From Plasmodium malariae (taxonomy: Eukaryota; Apicomplexa; Aconoidasida; Haemosporida; Plasmodiidae), in NCBI RefSeq assembly GCF_900090045.1, contig NC_041776.1, forward strand, positions 310,001 through 374,000: a stretch of 64,000 nt of DNA, given 5' to 3'. A program made the position numbers and the translations under genes. Below are positions 14,547 to 28,439 of this stretch, in pieces; within the stretch, counting starts at the first letter, position 1, and the number at the start of each line of letters is the position of its first letter. A model generated the notes under the pieces. That model ran no database searches. It was not told where the DNA came from and saw only the letters and a list, made by a program, of their open reading frames with translations.

Positions 14547-16240
14547 ATATATATATGGAGATATGTTTGTACATACATTTGTATGTGCGTTTGTGCGAAT
14601 GTTAGTGTTTCGCCTCTTTTGACAAGTATGGCTTGACCAAAAAAAAAAAAAAAAAAAATAGTAAAGTTTATTTTTCCCGTTTTGCGGTACTTTTTTTTTT
14701 TTTTTTTTATTTATTACTTCATGAAATACACTTTTAAACGGGTCTAAGGTTAAAGATGGAAAAATTTGAAAAACTTCGTTTTTCCTTAATTCAGCCTGAT
14801 ATGTGAATGTAAAAATGGGGTAACGTTACGTTGTGCTATATCTTCTTATATTTAAGCAAAGAGATTATATTTTTTTATGCACCTTACCGGGTGCTCAGGG
14901 TGCGTCTGTGCAAGCATTCCAGTAGTTATTAGCCTATAATTTAATTTTGAAAAAAAAAAAAAAAAATTTGTAATTGTTCTTAAGCTGAATTGTTAACGTT
15001 TTTATGCTATTACTCATATACGGCACTGCGGTGGGGGCCTGCAGATTCGCTCATCTGAGAAGGGTGAAAGAGGTTAACAAATCAATGGCAAATGTGTCAT
15101 AAATACGTAGCAAATACGTAGCCATATACGCAGCAAATACGTAGCAAATACATTGCTAATGATTCGATATAACATAGACATGATATCGGCATACAGTTGA
15201 ACCGAATCGAGGAAGTACCATGTGGGGGGTAGAGTTGAAATCCCCCATTAATAGCAAGGGGGGATGTGGAAAATCGCGTAGAGTTTCATGAACAAATTGA
15301 AAGAACTCCTTCACTATTAAGTATACATGAAATGCTTTTATATCAGGGTATAACGGATTCCAGTGTATATGACAGTTGCAAATCGCTAAGAGTACCTTTT
15401 TGTTTTTGTACATATGTCAATAAATAGAAAAAAGAATTAAGCAACGAAGTAAAAATTGGAGCAAAAAATTGAAATTAAATAATGATGCGAAAAATGTAGC
15501 GTACAGATTGCACATTTTGAATGTATTATTTTATATATGCCTACATCTGCACGTTGTAGTAGTATCATAGTGGCAGTACTGTTCCTTCTCTTGAGCTCCC
15601 TTATGAAAGCATCTTGTATCTATCATTCAATAAACAAATAAAAGGAGTGTTATGTGTGCTAATACGAAATGATAAATATAGCTACGTTGTAGAGAAATGG
15701 CCTTTCTTTGTTTACTTCACACTGATTTTCGGATGAACAGTTCATAAAATACTTCGAAACGGCGTTGTTCAGGTCAAAACGCCTTTCCCCTAATAATTTA
15801 AAGCTTTTCCTAAAAAAGGCGAAATGTTATCAGTGTGTATTTTATTTTACTAATTTATAAAACGAACTAGCTGAATAATCCAAATTCCGGCACTTTTCAT
15901 TATTAGTGCTCTCTCTTTTCCACTCCCGTTCATTTATTCTCAATTTTTCTCATTTTTCTTTTTTTCTGTGCATATTACTTATAAAGAACGCAGCAGTTGT
16001 TACTTGTTGCCTGTGCTATGCTTTGTGTTGGACCGTGGAAAATCAAATCATAATTTCGGCACTTATGTTTTAGTTGAGTCATCATAAACAAATTTACTTC
16101 CTAAAAAAAAGGCGGTTAAGTAGCGTCTATTGCTCTGTAGTCCTTTCATCTAATAGGTTAACATTTATTTTATATTATTCAATTTTTTTATTTTTAAAGC
16201 AGTGCACAAATGACCTACAAGCGTACTGTACTGTATGCTA

Positions 16241-16271
<31 letters not shown>

Positions 16272-16455
16272 CTCTCCTTACTTGTAAGCAGATAATGTCA
16301 AGCGAATTGTTAAACAACTTCGTGTATAACAAATTTTGGCGAGTAGTGCTATGGGTATACTCTACAGCATAACTTGAAATTTTTTCCTTAGCAGAATAAC
16401 AGGCGCTATTAAAAATGTTCATTGTGCCTACGCGGATTTTTACTCCCGCACACAT
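13782..16455 (-). CDS. CCR4-type endonuclease/exonuclease/phosphatase family nuclease (ten exons)
   Basis: Member of the Mg-dependent EEP fold related to CCR4/angel/nocturnin mRNA deadenylases. No exon is long, so it is invisible as one ORF. Rebuilt minus-strand exons, 5' to 3': 16282-16455, 15979-16100, 15686-15809, 15545-15619, 15219-15395, 15014-15054, 14888-14933, 14718-14795, 14302-14420, 13782-13857. All are GT-AG and in phase, giving 343 aa. Catalytic motifs appear in family order: MNIFN, then DIICLQ|EVNLF (the metal-binding Glu sits on the exon 1/2 join), CHIHWNP, GDFNSTPH, NFCGCIDFIFY, and FPSDHVLLTSDF at the C-terminus. There is no leucine-rich repeat region, so it is the nuclease domain alone. 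The start at 16455 follows an in-frame stop. From memory, P. falciparum has a CCR4-annotated gene at this syntenic position. One intron (15620-15685) is only 66 bp, and the exon 5/6 join has alternatives. Confidence 0.85.
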
Positions 16456-16542
16456 TTTTAAATACGCTTTTTAACACTAATGCGAAAGGGAGCATAGCGT
16501 AAGTGAGTGTTCACCAAAGGACAAGAATTAAATGCCCTAGTT

Positions 16543-16577
<35 letters not shown>

Positions 16578-17595
16578 GAGTGTGTGAATGAGCTCGTATA
16601 GGTAAAAATATATACATACATGTACAGATATATAACATGAGAACACCATGTCAAATCATAGCCCTATCCGTTCGGCTAATTTGAAATGTTGTACCATTAC
16701 ATTTAATTGCTGATTCAGCTTAACTGCTCTTAATTTTGCCATGCTTTAATGTTCTTCCTAACCGTTCATCATATTTCGCTTTATTTTACCACCCTATGTT
16801 GTACCGTGCTGTATTTTACTGCGCTGTATTATACTACTATATACTGTACTGTAGTGTACTCAATTTAATTTTTTTTTTTTTTTTTTTTTTTTTGGCGGCG
16901 GCTCATTTTTGATGTTATAAAATGGTAACATCTTGGCCATCATATAACACCTCATATACATGCGCATAGAAACATGAATGAATTTACTCATATATGAATA
17001 TATGACCATATGCACAAGTGCACATGGATGCTTATAAAAATTATTCTTTCACAGTTGCTTCAGTTATTGCTCATTCGCCAAATGTCAGAGGGCTTGCAGG
17101 ATGTACTGTAAAAACATACATTACATAGCGCTACTAATGTAACACTCTTTTTTTTTTTTGCACATTTCTGAAGGAGCACAAACCGGCATATTAATAAGTG
17201 AATCATTTTTCTTTTATTTTTCTTTTCGCTTTGTTTTCTCTTTCTTTTCGCCTTCTTTTCTCTTTCTTTTCTCTTTGTTTTCTCTTTCTTTTCGCTTTGT
17301 TTTCTCTTTCTTTTCTCTTTCTTTTCTCTTTCTTTTCTCTTTCTTTTCGCTTTCTTTTCTCTTTCTTTTCTCTTTCTTTTCGCTTTCTTTTCTCTTTCTT
17401 TTCGCTTTCTTTTCTCTTTCTTTTCTCTTTCTTTCGCTTTCTTTTCTCTTTCTTTTCTCTTTCTTTTCTCTTTCTTTCTCTTTCTTTTCTTTTTTTCGCT
17501 TTCTTTTCTCTTTTTTTTCTCTTTTTTTTTTTTTTTTCTTTTCTTATTTTAACATATTTTTTCCTATTTTTTTGTATTTTTTCTCTTTTTCTAGG
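16456..17595. other. Divergent spacer ending in a polypyrimidine tract
   Basis: This head-to-head region separates the CCR4-type nuclease (-) from the next plus-strand gene. It includes a (TA)n array at 16545-16575, poly(T) at 16869-16893, a short CTGTATTxTACTG-like repetitive patch near 16795-16860, and the long TTTTCTCTTTC tract described separately. No gene is seen. It must carry both promoters. Confidence 0.7.
17209..17594 (+). repeat. Polypyrimidine (TTTTCTCTTTC/TTTTCGCTTTC) tract before a gene start
   Basis: About 380 bases are almost purely T and C on the plus strand, built from 10-12 base units. The tract ends in TTTTTCTAG immediately before the ATG cluster at 17596. It could be 5' UTR or the 3' end of an intron that joins an unseen upstream exon. 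The in-frame Phe/Ser-rich translation through it is an artefact. Confidence 0.8.
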
Positions 17596-19173
17596 ATGAT
17601 GATGACCTGTTCAGGAAATAAATACTTGGCGTTAGTTAACTTTGTCAAATATTGTAAGAAGCATTACAGTCGGGTGAGCAGGAGTAGTAACCGCAGAAGG
17701 GGCAAAAACAATGGGGTAGCTATCACAGAGTCGAGAGGAACATATACATATGATATAGACAAGAGCAGCAACAGTAACAGCAATAACAGAAATAATAGCA
17801 ATAACAGCAATAACAGCAATAATAGTAACAATAATAGCAATAACATCAATAACAGTAACAACAGTAACAGTAACAACAGTAACAACAGTAACAGTAACAA
17901 CAGTAACAACAGTAACATGTATAAAAAATCAGTATTTTACGAAGAGATTAATGATAAAAGGAATGCAGAAAACAATACAAATATATTACAAATAATAAAA
18001 AACAGCCAAATAGAAAATTTCAATATTTATGATTGCACTCTTTTTTTAAATTATTTAATAAAGAATAAAAAGAATAAGGCATTTAGCAATGAACTGAAAC
18101 ATGTTAACAAAATAAGATTAAGTTCATATCTGTATAAAGTGTCTATATGCAAAATAATGAAAAACATTTTAACATTTGAGCCGAGATATGTTTATTCTTT
18201 TTTCATTAAATTTTCCGAACTTCGAGATTTAAACTCAGTTGAATGTTTATTTTTGCATATTTACAATAGACACTTAAATTATTTTTCCCTTTATTACTTA
18301 ACTGAAATTATGTATAATATTGCTATATTGAATTGTTCTTTTCCAAAAAATGCAGGAATTTTGAGGGAGTTTTTAGACTATCTAACATTAACCATTATTA
18401 AGGAAAATAAAAATATAAAAAATTTTGAAAAAAAAATTAAGAATAAAATAAACATACATCTTACGAATGATAGTAAAAAGCCTGTTTATATAAAAAGCTT
18501 TACAAATAAAAAAAAAAGGTACACACAAAAGTGCAGTAGTCAGGATTATGCTATCATTGCGGCATGTGATCCTATTAATATATGTTATACCAAAGGAAAA
18601 GAGGAACATAGTGTACTACAACTACACGATGATAAGAACAAACAGATAGGAATTACAAAAGGGAATAAAAAAGTACGAATGAAATTTAACCTAGACTCCT
18701 TATCGAACGTTATGTTATATAAACTAATTTACGGTCTTGCAAAAATAAATCATAATAAAGAATTAGTTAAGGATCTCTTTGTTTTGTTAATACCATATCT
18801 ACGATATCTTATTCAAAATAAAAATTATGTATATTGCAAGGAGAGAAATGATATTATTGTAAAAATTATATGGGCGTTTGCTTTTCTACATATAAGGCAT
18901 ATTAATCTATTTCTTGATTTTTCCTTATGCCTCCAACTTATTCTACCAGAATTAGAATTAACATATATTAAAATTGCTAAACAAATTTATGAAAATTTAC
19001 TCCTTTTTGATGAATTGTTATTGGATAAATTAGAACAAAGGATCAACCAGTTGGAAAATATTTCTCCTGAACAACAATTTTCTCAACCCAGAAAAAAGCA
19101 ATTCAAAAAAAAGAAAAAACGAGTAGCAATTACGGACGAAATTAAATTTAGTGTAAAGAAGCGAAAAAATTAA
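17596..19173 (+). CDS. Conserved Plasmodium protein with Asn/Ser repeat and helical C-terminal region
   Basis: Function not recognised. The product is 525 aa from the first of three tandem ATGs (17596). The N-terminus is basic (FVKYCKKHYSR...RRRGKNN). A pure Asn/Ser stretch follows (about 17770-17915, residues 59-107), then about 400 residues of alternating hydrophobic and basic helices, for example YDCTLFLNYLIKNKK and LYYLTEIMYNIAILN. The C-terminus is very basic (KKQFKKKKKR, VKKRKN). The helical portion looks like the alpha-solenoid RNA-binding proteins (RAP/heptatricopeptide type) that are abundant in apicomplexan mitochondria, but no diagnostic RAP domain is visible. An upstream exon is possible because the ATG follows a perfect-looking acceptor (TTTTTCTAG). 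Confidence 0.75.
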   Translation: MMMTCSGNKYLALVNFVKYCKKHYSRVSRSSNRRRGKNNGVAITESRGTYTYDIDKSSNSNSNNRNNSNNSNNSNNSNNNSNNINNSNNSNSNNSNNSNSNNSNNSNMYKKSVFYEEINDKRNAENNTNILQIIKNSQIENFNIYDCTLFLNYLIKNKKNKAFSNELKHVNKIRLSSYLYKVSICKIMKNILTFEPRYVYSFFIKFSELRDLNSVECLFLHIYNRHLNYFSLYYLTEIMYNIAILNCSFPKNAGILREFLDYLTLTIIKENKNIKNFEKKIKNKINIHLTNDSKKPVYIKSFTNKKKRYTQKCSSQDYAIIAACDPINICYTKGKEEHSVLQLHDDKNKQIGITKGNKKVRMKFNLDSLSNVMLYKLIYGLAKINHNKELVKDLFVLLIPYLRYLIQNKNYVYCKERNDIIVKIIWAFAFLHIRHINLFLDFSLCLQLILPELELTYIKIAKQIYENLLLFDELLLDKLEQRINQLENISPEQQFSQPRKKQFKKKKKRVAITDEIKFSVKKRKN

Positions 19174-19658
19174 GCTGTCCAGAAGGACCGAATGGAGGCG
19201 AGTTCGCTTTAGCGGATGTACAGGAGTGGAAGAACCAGTTCCTTTAGTTGGATTGTTGAGAAAAGGAAAAGGGGGGAAGTTTATTGATCATATTTAAAAA
19301 AAAAAAAAAAAAAAAAAGTGGAAAGTCGAAGGTGGAAAGTAGAAAGTGGAAAATCGAAAGTGGAGAGTAGAAAGTGGAAAGTAAAAAGTAAAAAGTAAAA
19401 AGTACAAAGCAGAAAGCAGAAAATATTTACAACAAACTTGTAACTATTCTGCATTTTGATTGTTTAAACGGGGGGAAAAGCATGCAGAAACAATACAATC
19501 AAAAATGATATATTCATTGCTACATTTCCATCTCAATGTACACACATGAATTACGTGTACATACACATAAACCAACACATTCGGCGGAGCTCCTCACAGA
19601 CAAAAATGGTATCATCATTTTGCAGGTAGAAAAAAAAAAAAAAAAAAAAAAATTAATT
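19174..19658. other. Tail-to-tail spacer, helical-protein gene to centrin
   Basis: This short convergent spacer contains two long A runs (19296-19317 and 19630-19651) and a purine-rich GGAAAGTAGAAAGT-like repeat (about 19315-19420). No gene is seen. Confidence 0.7.
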
Positions 19659-22070
<2,412 letters not shown>

Positions 22071-22348
22071 TTTAATGAATCTCGATACAGTTACACATAA
22101 ATTCGCACGTGGGTGTATATCTAGCACAGTGCTGATACTACTTATTTTTGCTTCTGCTTTTGCTTCTGCTTTTGCTTCTGCTTTTGCTTCTGCTTTTGCT
22201 TTTACTTTTGCTTTTACTTTTGCTTTTACTTTTGCTTTTACTTTTGCTTTTACTTTTGCTTTTACTTTTGCTTTTACTTTTTCTGCTGTTTTTGCTTTTA
22301 CTTTTTTGAAGAGCAAAAAGAAAAAATACCTTTCAAGCGATTTTTAAT
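22071..22348. other. Centrin 5' flank with CTTTTA/GCTTTTGCTTCT repeat
   Basis: This spacer lies directly upstream of the centrin ATG. Positions 22145-22290 are a 12-bp repeat that changes from GCTTCTGCTTTT units to GCTTTTACTTTT units. No separate gene is supported. It should hold the centrin 5' UTR and promoter. Confidence 0.7.
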
Positions 22349-22805
22349 TTATGTACTTATTCTCAAAAATTGGAGGTATTTTACAAATTCACTGCTGCTA
22401 TATATTTAATTATTTTATTTTATTTTATTTTATTTATTTTATTTATTTATTTATTTTATTTTATTTTATTTATTTATTTTATTTATTTTTGTAATTTTTG
22501 TAAATTATTTGCACAGGAGCGGTTAACATACACTCAGAGTAACTCAAGTGAAACCATTCTTTTTAAAGAGGAAAACATGAGAGGGATGTTCGGGCAGTCT
22601 GCTACTAAAGGAGAAAATAAAAAATAAAAATTAAACTAAAATTAATGTGAAAATAAAAAAGATAAAATACGTCCCGTAAAATATGCAAGTAATTTAAAAA
22701 AAAAAAAAGGCAAAGCGATAAAGCAATAAGAAATGATGAAGAAAAAGGGAGAAACATACTTGATGTAAAGATTTCAACTTGGTTTTCACCTATCACTACG
22801 AACAT
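22349..22805 (-). CDS. Candidate small three-exon gene, function unknown
   Basis: Three short minus-strand exons fit together: 22760-22805 (start MFVVIGENQVEIFTS), 22544-22604 (ADCPNIPLMFSSLKRMVSL) and 22349-22397 (SSEFVKYLQFLRIST then stop). Donors are GTATGT and GTTACT; acceptors are CTCCTTTAG and ATATATAG. Phases match, introns are 155 and 146 bp, and the product would be 51 aa. Base composition is much less AT-rich than the flanks. I do not recognise the protein, and the ATG could be internal to a longer product. A competing plus-strand reading exists over 22517-22627 behind a TTTGCACAG acceptor, so the strand is not certain. Confidence 0.4.
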
Positions 22806-22951
22806 TTATCTTATTTTATTTCATTTTTATTTTATTTTTATTATTCGTTTACCTTTATTTTTACTTTCTTAATTTTTTTTTTTTTTTTAATTACTCCTTT
22901 TCAGACATAATTAAATGGCACTTTCAAAAAATGTGTAGATGGCAAACCATT

Positions 22952-22983
<32 letters not shown>

Positions 22984-23759
22984 TTTTTCTCTTTTTTTAT
23001 TTTCTTTTCAAAATAAATACTGTACGTATTGTGAATAGGCAAGATAAAAATAAATGATCATTTCTTTACTTTTCTCGTTTATAGGATTTGTTTTAGGGTA
23101 TGCGAACTACATTCAAATGTCTTTTTGTGCCAAATATAAAACAAAAAAATGAAACATTGGGAATACAGTGAAATATGGTTAAAATGATGCAAAAACAATA
23201 GGGTGTGCATAAATATATATATATAATACACATATATATAATACACATATATATAAACACATATACATAATACACATATATATATATATGTATACATGCA
23301 TGAACGTACGCAGGCGTAACTTCTTTCATTTCATTTGCGAATTAGTGAAAGATTTACTACAACGGAATGTGTTTATTGCCAAAATTGGGAAATGAAAACA
23401 CTAAAAAACTGAGAGAAGCAAATAAGGGGAAAATAAATATACCAAATAAAATTCATTTCACTGATAAAAAAAAAAATTATGCACACATAGAGGTCAAATC
23501 CAAGGACGACAGTTAACATTTTTGATGTCAACCTTAGCATATAATTCTTAAATGCGGGGGAAATACAGACAAAAAAATATGCGCCTTTGGTACATCTACA
23601 TGTATGCACAAACGTACTTTTACATTTGCACACGTCCACATACACACGTACTTGTAAACTTGCACATGTACATACTCCCGTGCAGCTTTTTCCACATGAG
23701 AGGAGCGAAAAACTGGCACTTCCACTTTAACTAGCTCCCTTTTTGATAATTTTAGCTGA
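22806..23759. other. Spacer between the candidate small gene and IspD
   Basis: Poly(T) at 22951-22988 and a TATAATACACATA repeat at about 23205-23285 are the main content. Short stretches such as 22905-22945 look slightly coding on the plus strand, but no model can be built. Confidence 0.6.
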
Positions 23760-24355
23760 TCAGTCTTTTTTTTTTTTTTTTTTTTCATTGTAGTAAAAAC
23801 GTTGATATAACATCCTTTGCTTTTCATTCAATGAATTATAAAAAAAAAAATTATTAAACTGATTTGTTAATATATAACTTGGACATGCATTCAGGTATTC
23901 TTCCTTAAATAAGTTCTCATCAATATCGCTATAGTATGTGTTATTGAAGACATAATTTATGAAAAAAAAAGCATGAAGGACGTCTGATGGAGTTGTTATT
24001 TTAATATTTGGAAATACGGATTGTAAAGCATAAATTTTTTTTTTTGAAAAATTTTGATATAACGAAGAAGTGTCAGTATATTGTATCATCCTATTTTTTA
24101 CTAAATGATTTTTTTCATTTTTTACAATTTGTCCATTTGATGTAAAGCGGTCAAGAATACTTAACAATGATTTACTATCAAATATTTGTGGAGTTTGAGC
24201 TTGAAAAATATACTTCCTTTCTATCGTTTTTTTAATAGGTACGCAGCACGTACTGCTACTGTTACTACTGCGGATGCTACTATTACTGCTACTACTACTA
24301 TTACTGCTACTACTACTATTACTGCTACTACTACTATTACTGCTACTACTACTAT

Positions 24356-24388
<33 letters not shown>

Positions 24389-26274
24389 CACTACTACTAC
24401 TACTACCACTTCTACTATTCAGTTCCTTCACCTCAACAAATTTTATTGTATCAGTTGCCTTTACACCTAATATCGCGTTTTTTCTTAAACTTGACTGATA
24501 AATTAAGTTAAACAAATCCAGCTCAGATAGAAAGGGACGAGCTCCGTCGTGCACCAGTATATCTGTAATGTACATTTTTTCGCCTGCTTCCCCCTGTTGA
24601 ACGGGATGTCCATTATTTGTTTCGGAATTACCTCTTGTTTGATTCACATCGTCCGAAAGATCCACTCTACCCTCTACATCCGCTTCTTCCACTTCTTCCG
24701 CTTCTTCCGCTTCTTCCGCTTTTTCCGCTTCTTCCACTTCTTCCACTTCTTGCGCTTCTTCCACTTCTTCCGCTTCTTCCACTTCTTCCATTTCTTCCAA
24801 TTCTAGAACCCCCCTGTGCAACGTTTTTAGTGGGTGCTCAAAACACACAATGTAATTGACACCCTCATTTTTTTTTTTTTTTTTTTTTTTGTACGTACTC
24901 TCTTAACAACTTGTATATGTACATTTGACTATTCAGACGTACGTCTAACCATTTTAAGGCGTTTAAAAGAGAATTCTGTCTTTCTTTTCCCCCTTCCACT
25001 ATTCTTATTAATTTATATCTATTATCATCGATATATTTTAGTTTTATTTTGTATGTATATATTGTTCCTTCTCCATCTCTATCGCTAACATGGGTGTAGT
25101 TCGAATTTCCACTCTGTATACTTTTAGTATTATTATGTCCTTTCATTTCTACGTTTTTTTTTCCTATATCATGAAGTAATTCCTCCATACTAAAAATGCA
25201 CTTGTTTTTTTCATTATCATATATTATATATTTATTAGTCTTTAAATAGTTTGAAATGAAATAATCGTTTTGCCATACTTTGTTTTCATTTGCGCTAGTA
25301 CCGCCTGCAGCAGTGTGTAGTTTTGCCCCTGCTTCTGACTCACTTGTCATTTCTGCCTTATTAGTCATTCTTACCACTTCCGTTCCTGCGTCTGCTTCTG
25401 CTTCTGCTTCTGCTTCTGCTGCTCCTGCTTCTGCTGCTTCTGCTGCTCCTGCTGCTCCTGCTACTACTTCCCCTACCTCGGACCCCGGGTTAATGAGTAA
25501 AAAATTCTTTTTTTTTTTTTTTTCAAAAAGGAGATTATTATACCTATCAATTGACCGAATGACGTAAACAAAGAATTTGGGATCACAAGCTAAGCTAATC
25601 GTTTTAACAAAATTACATTTTACAAACAAATTAAATGAATAAATAAAAAGAGGAATGCCATTTAGTTTTAAATATTGTTTACATGTAACTAATTCAGATC
25701 TCTTTCCTATACCTCCACATAGCAAAATTGTATGTATTTTTTTTTTTTTTATTATTTTTTCATATTTCCTTAACTCCTTCATATCAAAATTCGAAATTTT
25801 TGATAAATTTTTAAAATTGTCATCATACGGTTTAGATGATATAGTACATATATTTTTATTTGTATCATTTGATTTTTCACTTGAGATAGAACTTATTGTC
25901 TTTTGCTTATCATCACAACAGATTTGTTTATCATTTTGCTCATGATTATCCTCATTTAACGACTTAGTCATGTTACTACTACTCCCCTTGGAAATTTCGA
26001 CCCCTTTATCATCCTCAAAACTGGAACAAGTAAATCTGCATAAAACTTGTTTTTTCCATTTTTCGTTCCAAATATTTCCTTTTATACTTCTTTGAAATAA
26101 ATAATTGTTGTTCGTCCTATACATGCCGCCAAATCTGTCTTTATTACACATCTTCTTAATCAATTTTTTATCATTTTCAATGTTTTGTCTATTTAAAATG
26201 AGGGAATAATGACCATTAAAGTTAATTATACATCTAAGGAAAATGCAATGACCAATGAACTCAAATATATTCAT
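23760..26274 (-). CDS. ispD: 2-C-methyl-D-erythritol 4-phosphate cytidylyltransferase, IspD (frameshifted here)
   Basis: Third enzyme of the apicoplast MEP isoprenoid pathway. It makes 4-diphosphocytidyl-2-C-methyl-D-erythritol from MEP and CTP. The first ATG is at 26274. The N-terminus (MNIFEFIGHCIFLRCIINF) is signal-like and is followed by a long basic/Asn-rich leader, as expected for apicoplast import. The CTP-binding loop reads TILLCGGIGKRSELVTCKQY. Further motifs are EGGKERQNSLLNAL, VHDGARPFL, KATDTIKF and QAQTPQIF. Low-complexity insertions include Ala/Glu (about 25395-25465), a Glu/Val-rich block (24670-24800) and poly-Ser (24250-24420). The frame shifts by one at a 23-T plus-strand run (24868-24890). 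Beyond it the other frame reads NEGVNYIV and carries the VHDGARP motif. Corrected length is about 837 aa, long for IspD because of the inserts. Confidence 0.92.
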
Positions 26275-26662
26275 CTTCAGCAATTGTACAAAAGGGGTGG
26301 GGGAGAAAGGAGAGGCGGACTTCTTTCCTTATAAGAGTTCTATATTTTGAGGGAAGGAACTCATACGCACCAGAGGTGGGGCAAAAAAGGTAGGAAACTA
26401 GGAAGGAAGAGGTACTAAATGGGTACAAAGTCGGTACTATAATGGTACTAATGCTGAGATACGACTAACCAATAAGAAGAAAAAGGAATAATATAAAATA
26501 AAAAAAAAATTTTCCTCTACCAATGTTGACAAATTGGGTTCTTGAAGATAGTGAAAACGCCGTTTTGTCCAGACAAACATGAGAAGCTGTGTATTCGTTG
26601 ATGCCCATACAATACGTGTGTGGCATAACAACTAGCAATTTTTAGTCGCTCTACCTTTTTGT

Positions 26663-26703
<41 letters not shown>

Positions 26704-28115
26704 AGCATATGTTATATATATGTGCACATATATTATATGTATGTAAGCATATGTTATATATATGTGCACATATATTATATGTATGTAAGCATATGTTATA
26801 TATATGTGCACATATATTATATGTATGTGTGTATCTATTTATTCCGCTTATTTTTCAAATTTAAAACCCCAGCTCGTCACCTCACAAAAAGGCATTTTCC
26901 TTTGCAATTCAGACGGTTACCCCTCCTCATGGTAGTCCTCTTTTTTGCATTTTTTTTTTTTTTTTTTTATTTCCTTAATTTTATATAAACTTTAAAATTA
27001 TAATCTTTTTTATAGTCCCATTTTATACACAACATTTTAACGTTAAGTATTAGAACCTCTTTATTATGATTTGCACACTGTGAAATTTTAGTATGGTTCA
27101 ACAACAAAAAAAAAAAAAAAAAAAGGAAAGGAAAAGGAAAAGGAATACAAGAGGGTAATAGAACGTGAACAAAAAGATGAAAGAAAAAAGAAAAAAAAAA
27201 TTAAAAAAAATGAAAGAAACGGCAAAAAAAAATGGAAAAAAAATGAAAAAACAATGAAAAAACAATAAAAAAAAAAAATGAAAGAAAAAAAAAAAAAAAT
27301 GAAGAATGAAAAAAAAAAAATAATAGAAAAAAGCACACGTATATGCAAACGATTAAGCAAGAAAGGTATATTACACCTTAACAATTCATAAAAATAAATT
27401 AACGTTAAGTAGGCTACCCCTTAAAGAAAACATCACTACAAAGAAATAAAAGTGAGATATAAAATAAAGAATCTAGGGGATAAATGTAAAACAACGAAAT
27501 TACACTGCTGGAAGGGAAACGTACATAATATAATTCTTGTACGTGGTAAAAACGTAACAGAAAAAAGGGGGGAAAAAATAAAAAATAATAAAAGAATAAA
27601 CATATAAAAAATATAATATAAACGGATAAACTGACAAACAATAAAGTGACCAACGATAAACTGATAAACGTTAAACTGATAAACGATAAACTGATAGATA
27701 AACGGACAAATAGATACATAAACAAATGGATGTACATATAAACACATTCGTGTATTAACGGATAGATATATAGATAAACACGCAAAAAAATGAAATGGTA
27801 GGGGTAAGAAAAGCTGAAGAGTACATCATATATATATATATATATATATATAGCTGTAGCTGTAAAAAGAGATGCAAAAATAAATAGCGCTTATATAAAC
27901 AAGAAAATATTAAATAGCAAAATGGGTAAGATATAATTAAGGAAATTAATTATTAATAATTGAAAGGAAGAAAGGCATTTTTAAAATAATTCATTTTGAA
28001 CACAAACACTGTACACATGTGTACGTATGTATGCATGTATATACTACACAGTACATACAGACCCCAGTAACTTTTCGAAAAATTAAATAGTAATACGTAT
28101 TATATATTAATGATC
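26275..28115. other. Spacer between IspD and Rab5c
   Basis: Contents are a (TA)n array (26668-26700), a 42-bp tandem repeat (26701-26826), poly(T) (26951-26968), a long A-rich purine stretch (27106-27330) and an ATAAACTGATAAACG repeat (27620-27720). No gene is recognised. It holds the IspD promoter on the left and the Rab5c 3' UTR on the right. Confidence 0.7.
26701..26826. repeat. 42-bp tandem repeat, three copies
   Basis: Three adjacent copies of a 42-bp AT-rich unit beginning GTAAGCATATGTTATATATA, directly after a (TA)n array. Non-coding. Confidence 0.85.
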
Positions 28116-28405
28116 TCAACTTCTGCAGGAAGGAAGAACCACATCCTCCACTTCTATCTTCTTTTTAATTCCAATGACAGAAAAAGTCATCTCAAAAAAT
28201 TCTCATATATATAACTGCATGATATCTTATGATATAAAGAATAAAATAAAAAAAATAAATAAAACATATAGAATATTTTCCCGTCCATAACTAACAGCAT
28301 TTTTTTTTTGTTTCTTCTGTGTTGTTGATCTGTAATTGTAAGGATTAAATTAAACGACATAAATTCATGTGATATTATATGAAAAAAAAAAATAAGTAAA
28401 AGCGA

Positions 28406-28439
<34 letters not shown>

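Noticed and set aside
17158..17595. Extending the 17596 gene upstream to 17158
   Set aside because: The added 146 residues are a Phe/Ser/Leu translation of the polypyrimidine tract, open in other frames too. An AG acceptor lies directly before the ATG at 17596.
22517..22627. Plus-strand exon over the candidate small minus-strand gene
   Set aside because: It has a good acceptor and 36 protein-like codons, but no upstream exon joins it well. The minus strand gives three exons with consistent phase. Kept as an alternative only.
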